DNA of 38,049 nt from Microscillaceae bacterium (GTDB lineage: Bacteria; Bacteroidota; Bacteroidia; Cytophagales; Microscillaceae): contig JALONJ010000011.1 in assembly GCA_025455045.1 (NCBI GenBank), positions 1 to 38,049 on the forward strand, given 5' to 3'. Numbering within the stretch: the first letter of the stretch is position 1; every line of letters starts with the position of its first letter. The notes under the pieces were generated by a model. That model was not told the DNA's origin and did not search any database. It saw nothing but the letters and a program-made list of their open reading frames with translations. Below are positions 25,178-33,656 of the stretch, piece by piece. The position numbers were made by a program, and so were the translations under genes.

Positions 25178-26671
25178 ATGAAAAAAAATACTTTTATACA
25201 TTTAACTATTTGGCTTAATCTATTGATTATCAATAGCTTACAAGCCCAATTTCGAGAAGTGCCAATTGAAGTAGTGGCGGTAAACAACAGTTCGGTATCG
25301 TGGGGCGATTTTGACAATGACGGCGACCTTGATATGTATGTGATGGGCTGGGACGGCAAAAAACGAGTTACGCGGATTTATGAAAATCAGGCGGGGGTGT
25401 TTAAGGATATTGAGGCGGATTTGGCGGGCGCGAATAGTATTGCTTGCAATAATTTGGCTTGGGGCGATTATAACAATGACGGCTTGCTGGATATTTTGCT
25501 TACCGGGCAAAACGGTATGGAACGAATGATGAAAATGTACCGCAATGATGGTAAAGCCGATTTTACGGAAGTAGATTGTGGTTTGGAGGGTGTGTTTGCG
25601 GCATCGGTGGCGTGGGGTGATTATGACAATGACGGGGATTTGGATATTTTGTCTACAGGCAAGTCGGACAAAACTGATGGGGGTATTGCCCATATTTATC
25701 GCAATGACAAAGGAACTTTTGTGGAAATAAAAGCCAATTTGGAAGGGGTAGAAGACGGCTCGGCGGCTTGGGGCGACTATGACAATGACGGGGATTGGGA
25801 TATTTTATTGACGGGGCGCGATAACTCGAGCAAGCTAAGGCATTCGGTAGCCAAGATTTATCGGAATGACCAGGGCATATTTACCGATGTAAATGCCAAC
25901 CTAGAGCCGGTGTCGCGGAGTGCGGTTACTTGGTCGGATTTTGACAATGACAATGACTTGGATATTTTGTTGGCGGGTTATACCGACAATGCCCAATGCG
26001 TGTCGCGCTTGTATCGCAACGACAATGGGAAATTTACCTTGATACCCTCGAGTTTGATAGGGATTCAACGGTGTGTGGCTACTTCGGGCGATTTTGACAA
26101 TGATTTTGATATGGATATTTTGTTGTCGGGGGTTACACTCGACGGGCGGCGGATTATTCGAGTGTATGAGAATAAAGGCGGATTTAGTTTTGTGGAATTG
26201 CCGTTTCGGTTTGCCGAAATATCGTCAGGTTCGGCGGCTTGGGGCGACTATAACCACGATGGCGATTTGGATTTAATCATCACGGGCGAAGACAAAGACT
26301 TTAGAATTTATACCAAATTGTACGAAAATACCCTCAACAAAGGCGCGAGTACTTTGGTAGCCACTCCCCAAAACCTCAAAGCAGACGTAAATGGTAATCA
26401 AGTAACCCTCAGTTGGAACAAAGCCCGCGAATCCGGCGTAACTTACAATGTGCGGATTGGGACTAAATCGGACGATGAAGATGTGTTTGGCTCGATGTCG
26501 GATTTGAAATCGGGTATTCGCAAACTTGCCGAAGATGGCAATACCGCCCACCACACTTCTTGGGTGGTCAAAAACTTAGCTCCCGGCACGTATTATTGGA
26601 GCGTACAAACGGTAAATGGGGCTTACAAAACCTCGATTTTTGCGCCGGAAATGGTATTTGTGGTGAAGTAA
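25178..26671 (+). CDS. Secreted FG-GAP/VCBS seven-repeat beta-propeller protein with C-terminal FN3-like domain
   Basis: A 497-residue protein. The frame is open from 25055, but that part comes from a palindrome; the ATG at 25178 starts a normal signal peptide (MKKNTFIHLTIWLN to SLQAQ). A further ATG at 25172 is possible. Seven repeats follow, each with a WGDYDNDGDLDILLTG-type calcium-binding core (first at VSWGDFDNDGDLD, last at AAWGDYNHDGDLD), fitting a seven-bladed propeller. Residues about 395-497 resemble a fibronectin type III domain (VTLSWNKARESGVTYNV, GTYYWSVQ). There is no recognisable T9SS C-terminal domain. Surface adhesion or ligand binding is the usual role of such proteins. A family A palindrome is embedded in the signal-peptide codons (25217-25240). 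Confidence 0.9.
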   Translation: MKKNTFIHLTIWLNLLIINSLQAQFREVPIEVVAVNNSSVSWGDFDNDGDLDMYVMGWDGKKRVTRIYENQAGVFKDIEADLAGANSIACNNLAWGDYNNDGLLDILLTGQNGMERMMKMYRNDGKADFTEVDCGLEGVFAASVAWGDYDNDGDLDILSTGKSDKTDGGIAHIYRNDKGTFVEIKANLEGVEDGSAAWGDYDNDGDWDILLTGRDNSSKLRHSVAKIYRNDQGIFTDVNANLEPVSRSAVTWSDFDNDNDLDILLAGYTDNAQCVSRLYRNDNGKFTLIPSSLIGIQRCVATSGDFDNDFDMDILLSGVTLDGRRIIRVYENKGGFSFVELPFRFAEISSGSAAWGDYNHDGDLDLIITGEDKDFRIYTKLYENTLNKGASTLVATPQNLKADVNGNQVTLSWNKARESGVTYNVRIGTKSDDEDVFGSMSDLKSGIRKLAEDGNTAHHTSWVVKNLAPGTYYWSVQTVNGAYKTSIFAPEMVFVVK

Positions 26672-26721
26672 AAATTTGAATTTTTGTTTAATTATATAAG
26701 TATTTGATAATCAGGTACTTA

Positions 26722-26757
26722 CAAAAAAACAAGCCATCGAGGTGGCTTGTTTTTTTG
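26722..26757. terminator. Strong bidirectional intrinsic terminator
   Basis: A 15-bp perfect stem, CAAAAAAACAAGCCA with its complement, around loop TCGAGG. The A and T runs give a poly-U tail in both directions. It lies between the convergent FG-GAP and M16 genes. Confidence 0.9.
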
Positions 26758-26811
26758 TTTTAAACAAAAATATTAAGTTATTGATAATCAATGAATTATA
26801 TGATAAATATG

Positions 26812-26919
26812 ATTCTTTACTCATTCTTAGGAAATTCTTACTTTATTCTAAGCTTAAACTCATTTACGCGGGCAGGCTAGACAGCCTGCGTTACAATTTT
26901 CCTGAAAAGTGGTAAAGAA
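26812..26919 (+). repeat. Family B dispersed repeat, copy 5 (well-preserved ends)
   Basis: Starts ATTCTTTACTCATTCTTAGG and ends CCTGAAAAGTGGTAAAGAA, so ATTCTTTAC-CA and AGGAAA are repeated inverted at the other end. The central perfect stem is GCAGGCT-AGAC-AGCCTGC. Confidence 0.78.
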
Positions 26920-26968
26920 GCATTTTTTATACCTAAGTTATTGATTGTCAATAATTTAGGCTAAAAAA

Positions 26969-29779
26969 TTACTTTTTCTCCGGCATCAACACTATCCGAA
27001 TGTACTCATTTTTGAGGTATTTGTTGGCAATTTTTTGCAGGCTTTCGGAGGTGAGCAAGTCCAAGTTTTTCTCCGAACTCAAAATATCTTCAGGATTGCT
27101 GCCTTCCCAATATGCCTTTTGTAGGTTGGTCAACCAAAAACGGTTTTGCTTCATATTGACTTCCAATTCGCGTTTTTGCTGTTCTTTTACTTTGGCAATG
27201 TCTTCGGGTTTTACACCCTCTTTTTTGATTTTTTCTACCACGCCAAATACATCTTTGCTCAGGCTTTCTACATTTTCGGGTCCGCACGGAAAGCTAATGG
27301 AAAAAGAATAACTTGGATAAGGGTATTTGGACAAACCGCCAAACGCGCCTACTCCATACACACCGGCTTTTTCTTCGCGGATAACTTCTACTAGCTTGAT
27401 ATCCAACAAGTTACCCAATGAACTCAACAAATAATTGTCTTTGGCGTTGTATTCGGCATCGCCGGTAAAGGTGATATTGACCGAGCTTTTGGGGTCAGTA
27501 CCTTTGTTGATTACTTTGTCCACCATTCCTTTGGGTGGGCGAATGCCTACATCTTTCCACATTTCTTGGCGACCGGTATTGGGCAAACTCGCCAAGTAAG
27601 TTTCTAAAAGTGGTTTGATTTTATCTACTTCAAAACTACCTACCAATAAAAAAGTAAAATCACCGGCGTTGGCAAAGCGGTCTTGGTAAAATTGAAAAGC
27701 TTTTTCGAAATCAATTTTATCCATTTCGGCGGCTTCGGGTATGCCTTGCGAGCGCGGGTGGTTTTGGGTCAATATTTTATTTTGCTCTTTAAAAAAGAAA
27801 AAGTTGGGGTCAGAACTCAAGTTTTGAAACAATTGTTTTTGCTTGGTAATGAATGAGTTGAAAGCATCTTTGTCTTTGCGCGGGTTGGTAAAGTACAAAT
27901 GCACCAATTGCAACATCGTTTCCAAATCTTTGGGCGAAGCACTACCACTGATACCTTCGGTCAATGGACCAATACTTGGATTGACTCTGACAATCTTGCC
28001 CGCCAACATTTTTTGCATATCTGCCATCGCAATATCCTTGATACCGCTTTGCCCTACTACGCCCGAAGCATTGCTTGCCGACATAAAATCGGCATCACTT
28101 GCCAAAGAATGACCGCCCGGACTGTAGGAAGAAAGCAAAATTTCATCATTTTTGAAATCGGTTGGTTTTAAAATGACTCTTAAGCCATTGCTCAAAGTCA
28201 AATCGGTCGTGCCTAATTTTTCATTTTTGATCTCTTTGACAATTGTTCCGGCTTTGATTTGCGAAGCTTCTACAAAGGAAGTTGCCAATATTTTTTCTTC
28301 GTAGGGTTTGACACTATTTAGGTCCACTTCTTTCAAGATTTTGCGAATTTCGTCTTCGGTCGGAATTTTCACGCCTTCTTTTTCGGGGGCATTGATGGTT
28401 ACAACTAGATTTTCTTTGGAAATCAGCTTTTCGGCTAAGGCGTTTACTTCTGCCAAAGTGATTTTGGGTAAATAATTTTTGACAAATTCATATTCAAATT
28501 CAATTCCGGGAGTGGCTTCATTTTGTAAAAAATAGGCAACCAATTCGTCCACCAAACTACCCGACTCGGTTTTGTCGCGTTCATTGTAGCGGCGTTCATA
28601 GCTTGCCAACATTTGTTTTTTGAAACGGTCAAATTCACCTTCGGTAAAGCCAAATTTTTTGACTCGTTTGTTTTCTTCCAACAGGGTTTTCAACCCTTTT
28701 TCAATGCCCGACTCACTCACATTGGCAAAGGCTTGATAGCCGCTTTTGGAGCGCGCCAAAGTACCGCCATAATAAGTACTTGCGCCAATAAAAGGCGGCT
28801 CAGCTTTGAGGCGCAATTCATTCAAGCGTTGGTTGAGCATACCGGTAAAAATCTGATAAAGTATAGATTTTTGATAATCTTGGGTGGTTTTGATGGTTTC
28901 AGCCGGTTTTTTATACATCAAACTCACTTGGGTAAATGGAGCTTCTTTGTCGCTGGCAATGGCAACATAGGTGTCGGCGTGGTCAGGCACATCAAAACCT
29001 TTGCGGAGGCGCGGTTTTTTGGGCATTTTGATTTTGCCAAAATATTGCTTGATTTTGGTTTCCATTTCGGCTACCTCTATATCGCCTACTACCACTACTG
29101 CCATCAAATCGGGGCGATACCAGTCTTTGTAAAAGCGTTTGAGGGCTTCGTGTTTGCCTTTCTCGATGATGTCAATTTTGCCAATCGGCAAACGGGAAGC
29201 ATACATCGAGCCTTTGTAGCCAATGGGCAAAGTTTTGTCTGACATTCTTTGAAAAGCCCCTTGCCCCAATCGCCATTCTTCTTTGATAACGCCGCGTTCT
29301 TTGTCAATTTCCGCGCCTTCAAAAGTTATATTGTGCGCCCAGTCTTCCAAAATTTGTAAGCCTTTGTCCACCAATTCGGGCTTGTCGGTGGGTACGGGCA
29401 AAATGTAAACCGTTTCGTCAAAACTGGTATAGGCGTTCAAATCTGCGCCAAATTGCACCCCAATTGATTGCAAATAACTTACCAACTCATTTTTGGGAAA
29501 GCGTTTGGTGCCATTAAAAGCCATATGCTCTACAAAGTGGGCAAATCCTTGTTGGTCGTCATCTTCCAAGACCGAACCCGCATTGACAGCGAGCCTGAGT
29601 TCTACCCGTTTTTCGGGTTTGGCGTTTTTGCGAATGTAATAAGTCAAGCCATTGGGCAATTTGCCGGTTTTGACTTGCGGGTCGAGCGGTAGATTGGCTG
29701 TATCTTGCGCTCCACCATAGCTAACTACCAAGAGCAGTAATAAACTCTTGATAATCAATGATTTAATTTTGAAATTCAT
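26969..29779 (-). CDS. Secreted M16-family zinc metallopeptidase (pitrilysin/insulinase type)
   Basis: A 936-residue protein, the usual length for two-lobed M16B enzymes. The signal peptide ends GGAQ at residue 25. The inverted zinc motif HFVEH gives His81, Glu84 and His85, with the third ligand Glu161 seventy-six residues later in DKERGVIKEEW. The second lobe shows the typical YQDRFANAGDFTFLLVGSF segment (about 700-720) without a zinc motif. Family members degrade peptides enclosed in a clam-shell chamber, and the bacterial secreted ones act in the periplasm or outer membrane. A good promoter lies at 29842-29873. Family A sequence forms part of the signal-peptide codons (29738-29765). Confidence 0.96.
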   Translation of the reverse strand: MNFKIKSLIIKSLLLLLVVSYGGAQDTANLPLDPQVKTGKLPNGLTYYIRKNAKPEKRVELRLAVNAGSVLEDDDQQGFAHFVEHMAFNGTKRFPKNELVSYLQSIGVQFGADLNAYTSFDETVYILPVPTDKPELVDKGLQILEDWAHNITFEGAEIDKERGVIKEEWRLGQGAFQRMSDKTLPIGYKGSMYASRLPIGKIDIIEKGKHEALKRFYKDWYRPDLMAVVVVGDIEVAEMETKIKQYFGKIKMPKKPRLRKGFDVPDHADTYVAIASDKEAPFTQVSLMYKKPAETIKTTQDYQKSILYQIFTGMLNQRLNELRLKAEPPFIGASTYYGGTLARSKSGYQAFANVSESGIEKGLKTLLEENKRVKKFGFTEGEFDRFKKQMLASYERRYNERDKTESGSLVDELVAYFLQNEATPGIEFEYEFVKNYLPKITLAEVNALAEKLISKENLVVTINAPEKEGVKIPTEDEIRKILKEVDLNSVKPYEEKILATSFVEASQIKAGTIVKEIKNEKLGTTDLTLSNGLRVILKPTDFKNDEILLSSYSPGGHSLASDADFMSASNASGVVGQSGIKDIAMADMQKMLAGKIVRVNPSIGPLTEGISGSASPKDLETMLQLVHLYFTNPRKDKDAFNSFITKQKQLFQNLSSDPNFFFFKEQNKILTQNHPRSQGIPEAAEMDKIDFEKAFQFYQDRFANAGDFTFLLVGSFEVDKIKPLLETYLASLPNTGRQEMWKDVGIRPPKGMVDKVINKGTDPKSSVNITFTGDAEYNAKDNYLLSSLGNLLDIKLVEVIREEKAGVYGVGAFGGLSKYPYPSYSFSISFPCGPENVESLSKDVFGVVEKIKKEGVKPEDIAKVKEQQKRELEVNMKQNRFWLTNLQKAYWEGSNPEDILSSEKNLDLLTSESLQKIANKYLKNEYIRIVLMPEKK

Positions 29780-30771
29780 AAAGATTTGTTTTGGTTAAAA
29801 AAGACAGTTTACTAATTAGCTTATTTGAATGATTTACTTGCCAAATATAAAGCACTGGAGATGAATATAGCAAGTTTTGGCGATATTTAATGTAAATATT
29901 TTAGAGATATTGAATGTAAATATTTTAGAGATTGGATTGAAATCATTTTGAGCTATTTTTTTAAAAATTTAGGGCTTCAAAATTTCATTTTTTAGTTAAG
30001 CGTCTCAACTAATTCAAGGTGAATATTTCTTGTAATCAACTGATTATCAAATACTTATGCTTGAAGGTTGAATGATTTTGAACTTTTATAAATTTTCAAC
30101 TTGTATTATTTTTAGCTATCAAACGATATTTCAATCAATTCAATCTATACCAAGTTTCCCTCAAAAGTAGTCTGTTCTCGCCAGAGGCGGATTGACTATT
30201 TTTGAGCAAGATTTGAGCATGTCAAATAGTCTTATTAAATTGTTGTTATTAAATAATATTTAACTTATTGATAATCAAATATTTACGAGTTATTTATTTT
30301 GCAAAATGGGTATCATTGATATTATTTAAAATTAGGATTGGGTGAAGAAACTTCCCGCAACCGATTTGGTAAATAACTGAAAATCAAACACTTACAAATA
30401 TCGGTTATGGGATGATTGACAAATGAAGTTTATGGTGCGCTTAAAATAACTTTTACTTTCTATCTTGGTAATAAGTGCCTGATTATCAGTTACTTGCAAC
30501 TAATATCACCCTAGTTTACCACAAAGTTCACTAAGTGAGGCACAAAGAAACACAAAGTTCTTCGTGTACTTTGTGGGCATTTTCTCAGTGTTCTTTGGGT
30601 TTAAATAGTTTATTTTTGGATTAGCTTTTGCAAATAAAATTTATACAAGTATTTGATTTACAGATGTTTATATCACTTTTAATAACTACAAATTAAATTA
30701 TACTTTTGGGTGTTAGTCAGTTATTTTTAAATCATTTTTAATTTATACTTGTCAATGCCTAATTCCTCAGC
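29780..30771. repeat. 1-kb intergenic region between M16 peptidase and methyltransferase genes
   Basis: No gene is seen. Contents: promoter for the M16 gene; a 24-bp direct tandem pair (29882-29905 and 29906-29929, one mismatch); family A cores at 30041-30049, 30269-30277 and 30480-30488, with diverged copies at 30370-30400 and 30645-30672; a GC-rich cap-like fragment (CGCCAGAGGCGGA, 30179-30191); and a family D repeat (about 30512-30610). Confidence 0.7.
29842..29873 (-). promoter_or_regulatory. Bacteroidota promoter for the M16 peptidase gene
   Basis: On the minus strand, TTG (29871-29873) is followed after 21 bp by TATATTTG (29842-29849), an exact TAnnTTTG box. The start codon lies about 60 bp downstream. 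Confidence 0.6.
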
Positions 30772-31521
30772 TCATTTTACTTCTCCTACTTTTAAATAAA
30801 TATCCCAAGTGGTAAGGTGCTGATTATCAGGGTTTTTCCAAACTTCGGTAAGTTCGTCACGAATCAAATCCAGGGGATTGGCAGTGTTTTTTTTGATATA
30901 ATTTTGCACACTTGACCAAGTATGCAGATAACCTATTAATTCGGCTAAGTTCCAATGTCTTTGAATTTTGAACTCGGGAGCAGGCAAAAGGGCAAACGGA
31001 AAAGGCAAAGTTTGGTAATGATTATCCAAATGCTTGCGCTCCTTGTCCCAGTAGGTGTCGCCCAAAATTTGATAATAAAGCCGATGAATGACTTGGTCAA
31101 TGGCTGGGCTAATTTGCATCAAGCCATAACCCCAAATCGCCAAAATGGCTCGTGGTTTGACAACCCGCCTGATTTCTTGATAAAAATTATCAAACTGAAA
31201 CCAATGCGCCGCTTGTGCCACAGTTACCAAATCAATTGAGGTATCTGGCAAGCCCGAGTTTTCGGCACTTGCCACCGCATACTGCACTTTGGGGTGAGCA
31301 AAAGCCTGCTCAATTTGTTTGGTACTGGCATCGGTGGCGATTACTTGGGCAAAATATTGGGTAAGCTCAACCGCCGTCTGCCCGTTGCCGGTAGCGCAAT
31401 CCCAAGCTACGCCACGATTTGGTGCCAAGTGAGCCACAAACTCAATCAATTCCGGCGGGTAGCTAGGGCGATATTTGGCATAATCGGAAGCTTGAATCGA
31501 GAAATTGTCTTTGTAATGCAT
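30772..31521 (-). CDS. Class I SAM-dependent methyltransferase (trans-aconitate/UbiE-like)
   Basis: A 249-residue soluble protein. Motif I is WDCATGNGQTA (about 39-49), motif II ends in an acidic residue (VIATDAS), the next motif is ASAENSGLPDTSIDLVTVAQA, and AAHWF followed by RVVKPRAILAIWGYG completes a pattern seen in the family that includes yeast Tmt1 and many bacterial small-molecule methyltransferases. In the glycine-rich motif the usual DxGxGxG is D-C-A-T-G-N-G, common in that subgroup. Substrate is unknown. It stands alone; the 88-bp MITE-like element lies upstream of its start. Confidence 0.88.
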   Translation of the reverse strand: MHYKDNFSIQASDYAKYRPSYPPELIEFVAHLAPNRGVAWDCATGNGQTAVELTQYFAQVIATDASTKQIEQAFAHPKVQYAVASAENSGLPDTSIDLVTVAQAAHWFQFDNFYQEIRRVVKPRAILAIWGYGLMQISPAIDQVIHRLYYQILGDTYWDKERKHLDNHYQTLPFPFALLPAPEFKIQRHWNLAELIGYLHTWSSVQNYIKKNTANPLDLIRDELTEVWKNPDNQHLTTWDIYLKVGEVK

Positions 31522-31597
31522 CAGCTTAAGGGCTTAGATTTGATTTATATTTTTTGTAAATGATTGATAATCAGTTACTTATACATCAAGTGAGATT

Positions 31598-31685
31598 GGG
31601 TGCATTTCAAATTTACGTTTTAAGACCTCACCCCTGCCCTCTCCTCTGAGAGAGGGAATCTAAGGAGTAAATTTGAAATGCACCC
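31598..31685. mobile_element. 88-bp MITE-like element with perfect 19-bp ends and 9-bp target duplication
   Basis: Both ends are GGGTGCATTTCAAATTTAC, perfectly inverted (31598-31616 and 31667-31685). AGTGAGATT flanks the element exactly on each side (31589-31597 and 31686-31694). The interior holds CCCTCTC-CTCT-GAGAGAGGG-like complementarity and no coding potential. The mobilising transposase is not in the window. Confidence 0.9.
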
Positions 31686-31868
31686 AGTGAGATTTGAGCC
31701 TATACGACTCATTGATAGGTTTTGCGTACAACCTCTAAGATGCAAAGTGTTGATAATCAATAACTTAATTTCCTTCGCCGCTTAATGGTTTAAAAAAAAG
31801 TATAGGAGTATTGTATCGCATTGTTTGAACCAATAATTGCCGCAGCAAATTATGAGTGAGTGTTCGAA

Positions 31869-31903
31869 CTAAAAACCTCTATTGCAAATCTACAATAGAG
31901 GTT
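31869..31903 (-). terminator. Terminator of the SiaB-like gene
   Basis: On the minus strand an 11-bp perfect stem, AACCTCTATTG with its complement, has an 8-nt loop and ends in a TTTTT run. It lies about 80 bp after the stop codon, with a family A palindrome between. Confidence 0.7.
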
Positions 31904-31979
31904 CGTTATGAAAAACTTATAACTTATTGATTATCAATGTATTAAAAAATAAGCTAAGATTCAAAGAGTGCATTTCAAA

Positions 31980-32534
31980 TTATTCTTCTTCGTGTTTCAT
32001 AATGCGCACTGAAAGCGAAAAGAAAGACAAGACTTCATCTACTTTGATATATTCCACTTTGAGGGGAGTGTCGGCTGTAAGTGCCACTTGAATCAAGCCA
32101 ATGCCTGCACCCTTGCTACGTTCTTTTTTGGGCGCACTGCGTTGCTCGCGCTTGTACTCACGCAAGGCTTCGCGGTTCATTGAGTTTACGATGTCGCAAC
32201 TATCCACCAATTCTTGAATATACTCGTTCTCGACCAAGTTGCCGCAAGAAAAAGTATAATGGTCTGAGGTTTCGGTAATCAAAATGGTGCCTACACTATC
32301 GTTATGTTCGCCAAAGCGAATTTTCTCGGCGGAGTAATAAAGTATATTTTGGGCTAACTCGATAAAGATTGCAAATACTTTGCGACTCACCTTGGGGTTT
32401 TCAGAAAACTTATTGCGGATATCGCGGCTGATTTCAGCCATAATTACATCTGTAACCGGACCTTTATAAGAAATCAAGACGTTTTTCTTATTGGTAAGGG
32501 TATAATAATCAAACAAACTAAATTCTTGTTCCAT
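31980..32534 (-). CDS. SiaB-like protein kinase (GHKL-fold family)
   Basis: A 184-residue protein resembling the SiaB family (formerly a domain of unknown function). It has a degenerate GHKL ATPase layout: an N-box-like helix FIELAQNILYYS (about 56-67) and a glycine-rich GAGIGLIQVAL (about 141-151). In Pseudomonas aeruginosa SiaB phosphorylates SiaC, which with phosphatase SiaA and diguanylate cyclase SiaD controls c-di-GMP and aggregation. Here no SiaC-, SiaA- or SiaD-like gene is adjacent. It has its own promoter and terminator, so it is a single-gene unit. It is soluble and cytoplasmic. Confidence 0.82.
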   Translation of the reverse strand: MEQEFSLFDYYTLTNKKNVLISYKGPVTDVIMAEISRDIRNKFSENPKVSRKVFAIFIELAQNILYYSAEKIRFGEHNDSVGTILITETSDHYTFSCGNLVENEYIQELVDSCDIVNSMNREALREYKREQRSAPKKERSKGAGIGLIQVALTADTPLKVEYIKVDEVLSFFSLSVRIMKHEEE

Positions 32535-32619
32535 AATCTATCGTAATTATTAAAGCTTCGAAATCAATCGGCTATGGTGAACTAATTAAGTGTTTTGAAC
32601 TCCAAAATGTTTTCGTATT

Positions 32620-32650
32620 CAAATATATATTAATTCGGTTTAAATTCAAA
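32620..32650 (-). promoter_or_regulatory. Bacteroidota promoter for the SiaB-like gene
   Basis: On the minus strand, TTTG (32647-32650) and TATATTTG (32620-32627) are separated by 19 bp, an exact match to the TTTG/TAnnTTTG promoter. The leader would be about 80 nt. Confidence 0.65.
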
Positions 32651-32810
32651 TAAGTTGGGGTGGTTTCTGTTTATGAGTTTTTAATTATTTTGTAAATATC
32701 TGATAATCAAATAATTACAAAAAAACAATCCATCATAACTCATTGGTTAATCCTTAGTAGAGAGTATAATTTAAAAAAATAGCAAGGCAGTGAGAGGTAA
32801 AAAATGATTG

Positions 32811-32840
32811 AAAAAGGGTCAAGTCTTTTTGACTCGACCC
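32811..32840 (-). terminator. Terminator of the AT-hook-like gene
   Basis: On the minus strand GGGTCGAGTC pairs with GACTTGACCC (one G-U pair) around an A-rich loop, followed by TTTTT. It starts about 10 bp after the stop codon. Confidence 0.85.
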
Positions 32841-32849
32841 TCAGAAATT

Positions 32850-33422
32850 TTATTTTTTGCTTTTTTTCTCTTTTTTGTCCTTTTTCTCTTTTTTTTCTTC
32901 TTTTTCTTCTTTGGGCGTTTCTTGCGCAGGGGCTTCGGCTTCTTCAAATTCTTTGAGTTCTTTTAACAAAGACTTTATCATTGCTTTGCCTTCTTTGGCT
33001 TTGGTTTTGAGGTCTTTGCGGGCTTTGTTTTTTTCGGCTAAAAACTTTTCAATTTGCTCGTCTATTTGTTCAATTTTTAGTTTGAGGGCTTGGCGATTTA
33101 GGCGGGCTTTGCTGAGTTTGCTCTCGATTTTTTCTTTTTCGCTCAATACTTTCTTTTCCGGTTCTTCGGCGGCAGTTTTTTTGGCGCGGCTTTTTGCCTT
33201 CACAGGATTGGTGCTGGGGGCGGTTTCAACAGATTCTACCGTGGCGGCTTCCTCGACAGTAGGGGTAGTTTTGGGTTTATTTTTACTGCCTTTGGTGCGC
33301 CCGCGTCGCCAAGTTTTGGCGGGTTCAAGGGCGGTTTCGGTTTCAGGGCTAGAGGCTTCAGGGGTGGTATTTTCTTGCGTAGTTGGTTCAAGGGTGGTAT
33401 TTTCGGTGTTTTCGAGACTCAT
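32850..33422 (-). CDS. Small AT-hook-like, lysine/glutamate-rich coiled-coil protein
   Basis: A 190-residue hydrophilic protein. Residues 1-36 are Thr/Glu/Pro-rich and acidic. Residues 39-49 (RRGRTKGSKNK) resemble an extended AT-hook, with Thr where the core GRP has Pro. A helical coiled coil spans about 94-162, and the last 20 residues are almost only Lys and Glu. A DNA-binding, nucleoid-associated role is suggested by the hook and by the AT-rich, repeat-dense genome, but it is inference; low-complexity sequence makes homology unreliable. It has its own terminator. A long open frame on the opposite strand (32857-33459) is a shadow of this biased composition. Confidence 0.72.
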   Translation of the reverse strand: MSLENTENTTLEPTTQENTTPEASSPETETALEPAKTWRRGRTKGSKNKPKTTPTVEEAATVESVETAPSTNPVKAKSRAKKTAAEEPEKKVLSEKEKIESKLSKARLNRQALKLKIEQIDEQIEKFLAEKNKARKDLKTKAKEGKAMIKSLLKELKEFEEAEAPAQETPKEEKEEKKEKKDKKEKKSKK

Positions 33423-33656
33423 AAAATTTAGTATTTCAATTAATTTTTTACGAAAATAGGTTTAAAAATAGATTAAATCGCAATATTTTTATTTTTTTAA
33501 CCAATCAAAGTGATTTTTGTTAAAAAAAATCAATAGCCAAAGATAAAAAAAACCAATAATTTTCGAGGGCAGGTCGATTAATATTTTTATTATTTTTAGT
33601 TTATTTGTAATAAATTAAAGAGTTTTTACAAGTAATCTCCTCGAAAATTAAATTCA

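Larger units (their letters stand above)
26672..26968. repeat. Convergent intergenic region with terminator and repeats
   Basis: Holds family A cores at 26705-26713 (arms AAGTA/TACTT perfectly paired) and 26782-26790, a diverged palindrome around 26933-26961 (centre TGATTGTCA), a strong bidirectional terminator and a family B copy. No gene is seen. Confidence 0.75.
31522..31979. repeat. Intergenic region with MITE-like element and terminator
   Basis: No gene is seen. Family A cores at 31565-31573, 31751-31759 and 31928-31936, the 88-bp element (31598-31685), the terminator hairpin (31869-31903), and GTGCATTTCAAAT (31969-31981), a lone copy of the element's end abutting the SiaB-like stop codon. 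Confidence 0.75.
32535..32849. other. Intergenic region with promoter, palindrome and terminator
   Basis: It holds the promoter of the SiaB-like gene, one family A palindrome (core 32701-32709, arms TAAATA/TAATTA), and the terminator of the next gene upstream. No coding sequence. Confidence 0.7.

Noticed and set aside
32857-33459. 200-codon forward frame rich in Phe, Ser and Leu
   Set aside because: It is the complement of the Lys/Glu-rich coiled-coil gene; codons for Lys and Glu read backwards as Phe, Leu and Ser. The minus-strand gene has a fitting terminator.
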